From positions 930,001 through 994,000 of the forward strand of contig JALECJ010000001.1 in the NCBI GenBank assembly GCA_023515745.1: DNA of 64,000 bases, read 5' to 3'. Positions 11,779 through 22,137 of this stretch are shown piece by piece. The position numbers and the translations under genes were made by a program. Position 1 is the first letter of the stretch, and the number at the start of each line of letters is the position of its first letter. Origin of the DNA: Amoeboaphelidium protococcarum (taxonomy: Eukaryota > Aphelidiomycota > Aphelidea). The notes beneath the pieces are model-generated. The model did not search any database, was not told the DNA's origin, and worked only from the letters and a program-made list of their open reading frames with translations.

Positions 11779-12858
11779 ATGATGGCAATACTGAAAATAT
11801 CCTGTATCTTGGCTCTAAGTCTGAACGTGTTGTCTTTACCATAAGCTGGTGGTCGTCAAGGTCGCTAGCCATTAGGAATGGGAAATTGGAGGGATGTATT
11901 TCGTGGTAGGAATCCTGAGCTACCCCCACCACAGTTTATTGAGGTAGGTAATTATCTAATTGACCGTGATGGCTACAGGTACGATCGCAGAACTCTTGAG
12001 CCGAGAGGTCGAGTCCATATGCGACAAGCGGTGTGGGATCAGAGGTTTTAAGAACAGTAGTAGCAATAACGGTAACGGTAATAACAAAGGCAATAGTAGC
12101 CTCAAAATAACGCTGCAGCTTCTGGTCAATAAGGATAGTCTAGTAGGGCGGCGGCTCAAGGCCGCGGTTCAAATTCTAGGCCGTACGAGATTACTTATTC
12201 GCAAGAACCGTGGGCACCACCAGCTCCTGCAAATGGTTAACCTGTGAGATCTACCAAAGTAGGAAAGGGTAAAAAATAGTACACTGTGTACGAGGATGGT
12301 GCTATTTTTGACTCTAAAGGAAACTTCTATGATCAAGTACCATTGACTATGGGCCAATTTCAAAAAATTTCTGACATTGCCAATGGAGAGGACAGTGTGG
12401 CATGGTTGGAAGATTTGGACCGTAACGTAGGAATTGCCCGAGGTGTACCTGCCGATACTGTGAGGGGTAGGCCTGTGGATACGACTGTGAAGCCAGCTCC
12501 CGGCTATCCTACTACTCCAGTTACGTAGCCAACAAGTGGTGGTAGTAGTGGCTCCTCTGGCGCTTCTTCATCAGGTGCCTCATCATCTGGCACGTCTTCC
12601 GCATCTGGCACGTCTCGAAATCCTACTCCATACGATCCTGCAAAAGACAAAGGGAAGGGCCCAATGTATAAAGGAACTGGTCCCAATTAGCATGATGAGC
12701 TGCGAAAAAGTCGAAGAATGCATGGCGCTCAACCTGCTTCACCGAGCAAAGCGCCAAAGGCACCTTCGCCACCAGCTCCACGCTCTATACAACAAAGCGC
12801 AAAACAGTCTATCACAGCACCCAAAATAAAAATGGATCCTAAAAAGCGCGCTGACTGA
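11779..12858 (+). CDS. secreted low-complexity protein, unknown family
   Basis: A 359-aa protein with a signal peptide (MMAILKISCILALSLNVLS). The mature chain has a tract at ~residues 95-115 where Gln is written with TAA, TAG, CAA and CAG mixed and interrupted by Arg. It is followed by a small folded-looking segment (TVYEDGAIFDSKGNFYDQ, then QFQKISDIANGEDSVAW) and a long Pro/Ser/Gly/Thr-rich disordered tail with a basic end (KMDPKKRAD). The architecture (leader, short domain, disordered tail) resembles extracellular or host-directed proteins of parasites, but that is inference. No known family. Confidence 0.65.
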
Positions 12859-12935
12859 CAATGCTGACGAATATGTTGTGTAATATATTTATCATGGTAA
12901 ACAATGTTGGTTTTCAAATATTTTTTAGTTGTTAC

Positions 12936-12941
12936 ACGCGT
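12936..12941. promoter_or_regulatory. ACGCGT (MCB-like) box
   Basis: About 150 bp upstream of the DRS1-like start codon, in the 229-bp gap between two same-strand genes. Confidence 0.3.
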
Positions 12942-13087
12942 TATGTTGCATTTCAAAGCACAACTCTTCACCGCCAAAGAGGAACGTTAAAACTTCACAT
13001 TGATTAAGTGTGAAAAGTGAAAAAGTGACAAAACTACTTTACGATACTCTTACTGTAATATCACTAAATACTATTTAGAGTCAAGAG

Positions 13088-15133
13088 ATGAATCTGATCA
13101 TGACAATAAGCGATGCTGAGGATACACCTCATACCTCAACTGATTTGCATAGCGATACTGAGTAGCAAGAAATGGAACAAGATAATAAGCCTTAAGATAT
13201 CAATCCAAATTTTTCATTCACCATGAATGATAGTGATATGCTCGGCAAGATGATGGGACTCTCTTAAGCCGGTAAGAGCAGCTGGGACTTTGGAACCGTG
13301 AAGGAACATATCAAGAGAAAATACACAGAAGTCGACATTGATGAGACTATAGCTAGGTAATTAAGCGATGTTGACGACGCGTCTGATCAAGACAGTGATG
13401 CCGCAGTTGATGATTCTGAAATTGGAGATGATAGCGGCAGTGATGGAGATGGAGCGGATATCGACAGTGCATTTAAACATTAGGATACGATAGAAGGTAA
13501 ATTTAACAAACTGCAAGACAAAGTAGTCGATAAGAAGGTGGCGGAGTACTTTGAACAGCCAGACATTATGAGCGACGCTGGTGGGGATGATGAACAGAAT
13601 TACGCGTAAACTTTTACAGAGATGAATCTATCACGTCCTCTGTTGAAAGGGCTGGCCGATCTGGGATTCAACAAACCAACGAAGATCTAAGCCATGACTA
13701 TTCCACTTGCACTTATGGGCAGAGATATATGTGGTGCCGCGCAGACTGGTAGCGGTAAAAGTGCGGCATTTTTATTGCCTATTCTGGAGCGTTTGTTGTA
13801 CAAGCCAAAAGGTCATGGCTACAGTACTGCTGCCACAAGAGTGCTGATTTTGACTCCGACGCGTGAACTCGCTGCCTAATGCTACTCTGTCGCTGTGAAA
13901 TTGGCCAAGTATACGGATATTACCTTTTCTCTATGTGTTGGTGGTACCTCCAGTCAGTAGTAGGAGGTGGAGCTGAAAAAGCGACCGGATATTGTATTTG
14001 CGACCCCAGGTAGGTTGGTTGATCATCTGATGAATTCAGCATCGTTCGAAATAGATATGGTGGACATTTTGGTTATGGATGAAGCTGATAGAATGCTGGA
14101 AGAAGGTTTCCAAGCTGAGCTGACAGAGATTATAAAGTAGTGCCCGCGTAATTGTTAGCGACTGCTTTTCAGTGCCACTATGACGGATAATGTTGACCAG
14201 TTGGTTCAACTTTCTCTGCATCGTCCAGTCAGACTCTTTATTGACTCGGTGAATGCTGTGGCATCTAATCTGGTACAGGAGTTTATCAGAATTAGAAATG
14301 TCGGTGGTAAGAGTGTTAGTGACAATGGAGATGGTAACGAAGCGGGAACGAGTAATGGCGCAGTTGATCATGCTACTCTGCCTCAGAGAGAAGCTATCCT
14401 GTTAGCACTTTGTCAGAGAACGTATAGGAAGCGTGTGATTGTTTTCATGCCATCTAAAATACTCTGTCACCGTATGAAAGTCATCTTTGGTCTGTCTGGC
14501 CTAAAAGCGACAGAACTGCATGGAAATCTATCTCAGATGTAGAGAATTGAATCGCTTGAACGCTTCAGAGATGGCAAAGTGGATTTCTTACTATGTACGG
14601 ATATTGCATCGCGTGGTCTCGATATCGCTGGTATAGAGGTTGTGATTAATCTGCAGATGCCTCCATCATATGAGCGTTATGTGCACAGAGTCGGACGTAC
14701 CGCGCGTAACAACAAGCATGGTAAATCTGTCACTCTTGTCGGTGAGAGGGAGCGTAAGATGGTCAAGACGGTATTGAAGAATCTGAAGCCTGGCCAGGTG
14801 GCCAAGTAGCGTGTATTACCAGCGGAAGTTGTTAAAAAGTATCGCGAATAGATTCAATCGCTGGAAGAGAAGATATCCACGGTCCTTACTGAAGAGAAAT
14901 AGGAAAAGTAGATCAAGATTGCAGAAATGCAGTTGAAGAAGGGAGAGAATTTGATCAAGCACGCTGATGAAATTGCAGCCAGACCGGCCAAGTTATTTGT
15001 CAACAAGAATGTTGGTAATAATTAATCAGGTTAAAGAGGTGGTGGCAACAAGTCAGCGGCGTCATCTGGTAAGAGTCGTGGTAGACATTAAGAAAATAGA
15101 GACAAGAAGCAGAAAGTGAGACGATATGATTGA
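13088..15133 (+). CDS. DRS1: DEAD-box ATP-dependent RNA helicase, DRS1/DDX27 type
   Basis: A 681-aa nucleolar-type helicase. An acidic Asp/Ser-rich N-terminal region (~1-165) leads into the Q-motif ([20 protein letters not shown]). Motif I is AQTGSGKS (~218), Ia PTRELA, Ib TPGR, II DEAD (~331), [29 protein letters not shown], and [10 protein letters not shown] (~533). The C-terminus is Lys/Gln-rich and ends KKQKVRRYD. Drs1/DDX27 acts in 60S ribosome maturation; the acidic leader and the basic coiled C-terminal tail fit it better than other DEAD helicases. An insertion rich in Gly, Asn and Asp sits between motifs III and IV. It is intronless, with more than 15 TAA/TAG codons read as Gln. Confidence 0.9.
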
Positions 15134-15207
15134 TCCCCTACTGCTAGTATATCACAAGAACTTTATAATACCACCAAAAAAAATTCCATTTATATCAATA
15201 CTCTTAT

Positions 15208-16110
15208 TCATTTACGTTCTATATGGCCATTCAATTGAGAAGATTTGCGGTCAGTGATGGGCAAAATAACTTGAGATAGAAGCCAGCCTATAGATCTCTT
15301 TACAACCTCTTGCCCATTTTCAACAGCAAACACATCAACCACAGGGATTGAAGAGGTGATATTCTTCATCAAGTTGAGAGACACAAAACTCAGAAATACA
15401 TTCATCCATTGCAATCCTACAGACAGACCGTATGCCAAAACATTCAAGTAGAATAGAATCCAAAACACTGGATACAAGTAGACCAGAGACACAATTCCAG
15501 ATGCACTATAAATGTCTTCATGACTGACAATGAAACCATTCTCTTCAATACTTAGTGCTCCATTAACAGACTAGGCACTCTCATCAGGAACGTAGTCAAT
15601 CTTGGAGATTACTCGCAGGCCGATATTCGAGCTCTCATTGTTGGCATAACTCAAATATGTACATGGTGGAAGCAGTCTGAGGAAGTACAACATCTTGCCA
15701 ATGGTGGTAAACTCTTCAACCACAATCTGATGATCAACCATTATCGTGACTCCATTCTTCAGAGTCGTAGTAGACTTTTAATGGCCATAGGCAATAGGAG
15801 CAGGCGAACAGGAGACATGGCGAACATCCGTGCGCACCGATCTGGCCACCATACCAAAGTAGAAGTTGAACACTCTGGCAATGTTCTTGCGGCCTTTAAC
15901 AGTCAGAAGGGCATCAGTAAACTAAGCATTCTAAGCATAAAAGTTGGACAGAGCACGCTCCTGGTATTCAGGCCTAGAAGAGTACAAATGCACCATAACT
16001 TCCTTGACCATGTTGATCAGAGCCTTGGTCTCCTTGTTAGGACTTGGCAGTGACAAACTGCTTGACTAACGCAGCCTATCAGAGTTGGCAGAATTCATAA
16101 AGATTGGCAT
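15208..16110 (-). CDS. NTF2/SnoaL-like domain protein with C-terminal membrane segments
   Basis: A 300-aa protein. The start ATG 16110 is fixed by an in-frame TGA two codons upstream. Residues ~40-130 (VMVHLYSSRPEYQERALSNF, then FTDALLTVKGRKNIARVF, then FYFGM) have the pattern of an NTF2/SnoaL-like fold, which is used for small-ligand binding. From ~200 there are two or more hydrophobic helices (IVSLVYLYPVFWILFYLNVL, NVFLSFVSL). A membrane-attached NTF2-like protein is inferred; the ligand is unknown. It converges with DRS1 (74-bp gap). Confidence 0.6.
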
Positions 16111-16848
16111 TCTTCAATACAGTTACAGGATAGTATCGGTAAGCAATTTATAATAAAATATTAGAAAATTATAATTTATACTATTCAGTTCAGTTAGTAA
16201 TAATCTAAAAAGACGGTATTACTAAAGTACGCAGATTATTGTTGTTGTCGTTGTCGTTTAAGCTGAAGGAAAGAAAAGAACGAAGTGAAACGAACTCGAA
16301 TGGTGAAACCGGAAACCGATTTAGAATTTTCACGCGCTTCACTGCTGGTTTGACCAGATAGATCATCTGAATGATGCAAACTTAATGTATATGGATTGAT
16401 GATACAGTAAGTACTGTATTTTTTACAATCTAATAGCCCGCCGTTCATAAGTTTAAGCCTCGGTTGATTAGGTAGAATTAAGACTGTTGCGTAGCGGTTA
16501 TTTCTAAAGGACTTTAGCCGCCCGAGTTGCTAATGTCCTTAGATGCGCAGTAGGCTGAAGTGCCGCACCAATTAAATTGCGCACCTTTTGTTGTCATCAC
16601 ACGCTGTCATAAAGCCAAAAGTGTATCATTCTGTTCTATTGTTTATTATGAATAAGTTCTAAAATAATCCAATTCGCCTAAACTATCGGTTCAGGGGCTG
16701 CTTAACCAGAGTGGCGCAGGGTGGTGCACTGTAAATCTCACTTCGCAAATGAATCCAAAGTTTTTCTCTGCTTACATCAGAAATCTTTTTATCAACAGCT
16801 AGTATTCAACTGTCTTTAACAAAATATTCTACATTTTCACTAAAATCG
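16111..16848. other. intergenic region
   Basis: A 738-bp gap between two divergent starts. It has no convincing ORF. It contains one imperfect hairpin (16509-16538) and is otherwise AT-rich. Confidence 0.5.
16509..16538. repeat. imperfect hairpin in intergenic DNA
   Basis: GGACTTTAGC and GCTAATGTCC form a 10-bp stem with one mismatch around a 10-nt loop. It could belong to a transcribed non-coding RNA or be chance. Confidence 0.3.
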
Positions 16849-17832
16849 ATGATTGACACTCGCGTTCTATGTATGGGTTGGCTTGTATTGTGGCAGGGTT
16901 GCCTATATCCCACCGTATCAGCCATGTAGAATGCTCGCAGCGGTTTTTCTGGTGTGGCGATGGGTACTGCTTCTGGCGTAGATATAAATGCATTATTCGC
17001 CGAGGTTGATCGGCAATCTGATTATTACGGATAGTTGAAAGAATTTAGTCGTTCTATCATGGGTGGTGCTATAGATAATGGTATCAAATTGCATAATGCT
17101 ATCAATAGTATCATTTCTATTGAGCTGCCACATGAAATAAAGGAACGCGTAGTGTAAATGATGGCCAACCAAGGGCGTGATTTTTAAGCTCTACTATAAA
17201 ATACCGCTCGAAACACTTGGTAATAATTTAGCTCCATGTCGCGTTCGGCAACCAATGCTCTAGATGCAACTAAGCTTGATGCTTTGCAGGAGTTCTTGTA
17301 AAGCATTCAAGGTTTGCCAACGGTGGAGGTTCATGAGAAAGTTTCACGCAAGTTACTCGGATTTGGCTCTACTTCCAAAGTGAGATCTTAAAGTTTGTAA
17401 TTGACTTGGAGTAATGGCGGCGTTCATGTTTAGTCAAAGTCTAGCTCTCTTCTGCCTGCAATTATGCTTACATTGACTACCGGTCTTATGATTAGTTTAT
17501 ACGTTAGATCTGTGATTATATCTCTGAATGATCGCAGATTGTCTGAGCGTCTATTTCACAAACTAGAACGATCTTTAATTGTCCTCGGCTTTACAGTGAA
17601 TTTAGTTATATGGGGTACGTTAATTTGGTCTATTCCTGTTCTTCCTTGGGGGATTAGTAGTATAATAAGCTCCCTGGTATACTTTATGTTCGGCGATGAT
17701 CGCATAATGAACATAGCAGATGATTTGCATCAACAATATCGCCAAAGATAGTAGGCCAAAAATTCGATAAGAAGTAGACTTAAGAACTTTTTCAAGGGTC
17801 GCTAACGTGTCTCTGCATCCTCAAGAATATGA
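16849..17832 (+). CDS. predicted secretory-pathway membrane protein, unknown
   Basis: A 327-aa protein. The first ~25 residues form a hydrophobic leader (VLCMGWLVLWQGCLYPTVSA). The N-terminal half is soluble and mostly helical (IKLHNAINSIISIELPHEIK). Two or three membrane helices follow in the C-terminal half (AIMLTLTTGLMISLYVRSVI and VLGFTVNLVIWGTLIWSIPV), with a basic tail of Arg, Lys and Ser after the last helix. More than ten Gln are TAA/TAG-encoded. It has no recognised family. Its position among other leader-bearing genes suggests a lineage-specific surface or endomembrane role. Confidence 0.6.
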
Positions 17833-17964
17833 TTAGATTATATAGCTATTCTTAGCATATCCACTTTCTACACACCCAATTATCACTTTGCTTTTTACTA
17901 CGGTAGACGCACATTGGTAGCGCACGACATTTAAATTCAGAATTCATGCATATAGTATTTATAT

Positions 17965-18378
17965 ATGCGCATTTTCTTATTGAATATGCTGTTTGACTTG
18001 CGCTTTCGTCTGCGCTGTACTATAGTTAATGTGCAGCAAATCTAATTCATAAAGCGGGAAGTCATTTTAGGCACACTGGTTTATCTTGAGGTGTCCAATA
18101 TTTTAGTACCAGATTAGTGGTTGTCCGGTCGAGAACGTAAGTCGAAAGTACTGTTTGGCAGATTGTAATAAACCGATGGTCAATCCGATCGTTGCTTAGC
18201 ATCATAAAATGTTACACCTTAAATTAAACGTGATGATGACTGGTGAGAAGATCGCGATAGAAACAGGCTAATTTTATACAAGTTGGCAGGTGCGGCTATT
18301 TTCCGTCTGGTTAACCTTGGTGTATTCATTCTCTCACTCCCTCTTTATTGTCTGGGTATAGATAGTGGTCTTCATTGA
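17965..18378 (+). pseudogene. ORF with one in-frame TGA, possible membrane protein remnant or recoded gene
   Basis: From ATG 17965 the frame reads 93 codons to TGA 18244-18246 and then continues in the same frame for 43 more codons to TGA 18376. The stop sits inside an acidic run (RDDDW, TGA, EDRDRNR). The part after it contains a good hydrophobic helix (LVNLGVFILSLPLYCLGI). Either the gene is decayed, the true protein stops at 18246, or the TGA is suppressed. There is no homology I recognise. It lies 132 bp downstream of the previous membrane-protein gene on the same strand. Confidence 0.35.
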
Positions 18379-18553
18379 TATCAGCGACTAGTAAGTAAGT
18401 GATTAATGTATTTTCAAATGTCTTACCGGTATTATTAACTGTATTTGTGTGTGTGTAGTCACGTTTGCATTCCATCCTGTCATCTCCATATCTGTCTGAT
18501 TAGATTCTCTGACACCTTAGAGCTATTGCATTAATTACACCACAACAACGACA

Positions 18554-20710
18554 ATGAGAGATAAATTTACAAACCAGAAATAGTCATCCTTTCGCGTAAC
18601 TAATCGGTCAATATCTGCTGATGCTTAATAGCAGCAGATGAAAAAGGTTAATGAGATGCTGAGTCCAGCCGCCATTGCATTGCTGTAACAGCAGCAAGGT
18701 TAGTTCAACTCACAGCATGCTAGTAAATCAAAGCAACACGATAAGGGAAATCATCATCATCATCATCATCATGGGCTGTCCTCTGTTGTTAAAGCTGCTG
18801 CTTCTGCCTTTGGATTTCATCATTATGGTGCCAAGAATAATACTGCTGATCAGTCCACTTATGCTCAATCTAAAAGTGGTCAACCATCCTTTGGGGATAA
18901 GCAATTTACTAATGGAAGTGCGGAAATCTTAAAGTCTCATAGCATGTTGGACGCGCAAGAGGATACAGTCATCGACTCTGTGGTTGGAATGGATATTGAT
19001 TTACAAGGAGTACCGACACGTCCTCATCCGTTGTATATTCCAGAAATATTGCTGCACATACTGTCATTTCTTGAATCTCCAATGACTCTATGCAGTGATC
19101 CTAACCAGCCATTGGATTTTGTCAAAGTTGACTCTGTGAAGTACACAATCTCAAAGCCCAAGTTGCATTCATGTGCTCTCGTCTCTAAGCTGTGGAATCA
19201 GTGCGCCGTCAAGATGCTGTACAAGAATGTCAAGGTGGGAAATGATGTATCGGTGGAGCGTCTGGCTAGGACATTAGGCTCCAGTAAGAAAGGTGGTTAG
19301 ATTGGTCGCAGTGTCATGGCAGGTAACGTTTGTTGGGGCACATAGCCCGAGACGTGTTAGTTGCATGAGTACTTTGTGTAAATTCCATCCCCTGTGAATG
19401 GGTGGATTTATGGTTAAATGATTAAAAGCATCTACCTGACACCATCTCACGGCTCCAACACTGAGTCGTTCATGAAGCAGAATTTGGACTTTTTGGTATC
19501 TCTGGTGGCTATTAGTTGTCCACAAATAGAATCTTTGACTCTTTCAAATTGCTCTCAGATCACGGATAGGAGCATGGTTCTGATTGCTAAACATTGTCGA
19601 AAATTGAAGATTTTAAATTTGAATCGATGCGATTTGGTATCGACAGAGTCTGTTGAAGAGCTGGCTCGTGGCTGCACCAAGTTGGAGGTGCTCAATCTTT
19701 CGCGTCCTCTGATGAATCCGCGGACTTAGATTGCCGATGAAGCTATTGCAGCCGTGGTCCAAGCTAATCCCAACTTGAAAGAGTTGCGACTTCGAAACTG
19801 TGAACGTTTATCTGATGACACTGTTATAAAGATTGCTTAGTCCACTCAGCAGAATTTACTAGCTTTAGATCTGAGTTGGTGCAGTCAGCTGACTGATAGA
19901 GCTATTGTTGAGGGCCTGGGCATGCATTGTAAGTCGCTGAAGAGTTTAGCATTGAACGGCTGCAAACGATTAGAGGATGGCTCCCTTCGTTCTCTACTCA
20001 CCAACTGTCCCAATATTGCTTCATTGTCACTGGCTCATCTGCCTTTTATTTCTGACCAAGTATTGACTGCTATGGCTGTGAATATGAAGCATTTGTAAAT
20101 TTTGTCACTTAATGGATGCGCTCGAGTGGGTGATGCTAGTATCACGGCCATTGTTGAGAATTGTAATCAGTTGCAATGCTTAAGTCTATTTCAACTCCCA
20201 ATCTCTGATGTTGCTGTAGAGGCGGTAGCAAACAATTGTCCTGATTTGGTTAGTCTTTCTATTTCTGGGTGTGTACTTGTCACGGATAATGGCGCGATTC
20301 ACATCTAAAAACTGCGTAAGTTGCAATCTTTGTACCTGAATGGAGCCAAAATAACAGACATTTCACTTGTAATGATCGCGTCACAATGTCGATAGATTCG
20401 CGCTCTCTCCCTCAATGATTGTCAGCAGTTGACTGATAAGACATTTGTGTGTCTGTCCAAGTACTGTCCAAGTCTGTAGTCTCTATCCATGAACAAGACA
20501 ATGATTACTGTGGTTGGAATAAAGGCGCTGGTTGACCGTTGTATTGATTTGAAAGAGTTGAGTGTTAAAGAATGCCAGCAGTGTACTCTCATCGGTCCTG
20601 ACTCCTAGAAACTCATTGCTGGCAATGGTGGTATGCACAGTTTATGCGCCGTAGGTGATAATGTGCTGTCAAAGATTAGAAAGCGCCGCATTGCTTTAAT
20701 CTGCGCTTGA
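18554..20710 (+). CDS. GRR1: F-box/leucine-rich-repeat protein, GRR1/FBXL type
   Basis: A 718-aa protein. The low-complexity N-terminus contains poly-Gln and a run of eight His (CAT/CAC repeats around 18750-18772). The F-box follows at ~155-240 (LYIPEILLHILSFLESP, later ALVSKLWNQCAVKMLYKNV). About 12-13 amino-terminal-type LRRs run from ~310 to ~660 with the C..IT..S/G.. consensus (LTLSNCSQITDRSMVLIAKHC). This is the architecture of the substrate receptor of an SCF ubiquitin ligase; yeast Grr1 controls nutrient and cell-cycle regulators. The symbol denotes family resemblance, not proven orthology. Some leucine-rich Gln positions are TAG-encoded. Confidence 0.85.
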
Positions 20711-20872
20711 ACTGAACGTGTGTGTATTGATTTCATCAGCCTTATTGAAGATCACGGACAACTTGCTGATAGCATCATCATATAATTTATAGATAGATAG
20801 ACATCATTTTGCATCAAATCAGTTATTTTTTTCATTTTGAATTATTAGATCATTTATAATAGAGAATACGGA

Positions 20873-21871
20873 ATGTTGATATAAAGCTTAGTATTGTTCA
20901 TCGTTGGCGTTTATTTGGTTAGAGGAGATGACGATCAGTAGGTGTGCAGTGGAGATGTCACAATCTCCGATGCTGGTCAACTAGCCTCACTGAGCCCGTG
21001 CCAAACTTATAATGGTAATGTTGTAATAAAAGCTATCAACGCGACAGAAATTACATTGAAAGACGTGCGTCATATAAAAGGAAATTTGCAGGTTGTCCAC
21101 AATCCTGGTCTATTGCGATTCTTAGCGCCCGACTTGAACAGCGTCTCCAACGATATCAGCATCTATGACAACACTGCTGCCGATGCTGTGGACCTATCAT
21201 CCCTGGAATCAGTCGGAAGCTTCTACGTGACTGGCGATACGAAACGATCAATGAAGACTTTGAATCTGCAGTCTCTGAAACAGGCTGAGAACAACGTCAG
21301 TCTGTGGTACATTGAGCAGTTCAACTTGACTGCATTAGAAGAGGTTGGACGCGTCGTTGAGATCAATGAATGCTAGATGTAAGCGGTATCACTTCCAAAT
21401 TTAAATGAGGTTGGTAGTCTAGCATTTTAGAATAATGATCAGCTGCAGCAGGTCCACCTTCCATAACTATAAACAGTCAACGGTGCCATATACTTGAAAG
21501 ACAATCCAAAGTGGCGCGGTTTCAACGAGACTGATCTGGCAGAACTTCAAACTGTTTCGGGAACTGTCACAGTCACCTAACAGGTCGGCTTAGATATGAA
21601 ACAGATGACATTTGGACCAAAATTGAAGAATATCGAAGGCGGATTCTATATGCAGGTTGGTACAAACACTAATGGTACATCGTGCGCAGATCTAAAGAAG
21701 CAGCTGGTGGGAAGCGGTCAGAATAACATTGTACAAGGTCAATTTAAATGTCGCATGGGCTCTGACACGATGTCTGGTGCTTACTCTAGTTACAACACTT
21801 TAAATATACCTTTAGTCAGTCTGCTAAGTGTCTCACTGGCTATGGCTCTGTTGATGCCATCAGTCCATTGA
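20873..21871 (+). CDS. ECM33/SPS2-like GPI-anchored cell-wall protein
   Basis: A 332-aa protein with a signal peptide (MLIQSLVLFIVGVYLVRG) that includes a TAA-encoded Gln. Receptor-L-domain-like repeats follow (ITLKDVRHIKGNLQVVHNPG, LNSVSNDISIYDN, LNEVGSLAFQNNDQLQQV), typical of the fungal Ecm33 group. The C-terminus is a hydrophobic tail (IPLVSLLSVSLAMALLMPSV) after a small-residue region, consistent with GPI attachment. Ecm33 proteins are needed for cell-wall integrity in fungi. It may be functionally linked to the SLT2-like kinase of the cell-wall-integrity pathway 3 kb downstream, though this is only a suggestion from proximity. Confidence 0.78.
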
Positions 21872-22137
21872 TATCAATGCTTTTGATTGTATACGTTGCT
21901 ACATTTGCATCTCATACATGTATAGAATGACATAAACTTCATTGTAATAAATAGAATATACATAGTTTGCGCTTTGAGAGTTTAATTTACTACTGTACAC
22001 CATCTTCATAATTTTTTTTACCATGTGCTTGTGAATTCTTTAATTAAATCATCTCGTACGCCGTTTCCCCCTTTTCTTCATTGCAGTAGAAACTCTCGTT
22101 TTATTCAGTTGTACAAATCACCCATAAATTACTTATT

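Noticed and set aside
18751-18773. CAT/CAC microsatellite as a non-coding repeat
   Set aside because: It lies in frame within the GRR1-like gene and encodes a poly-His run.
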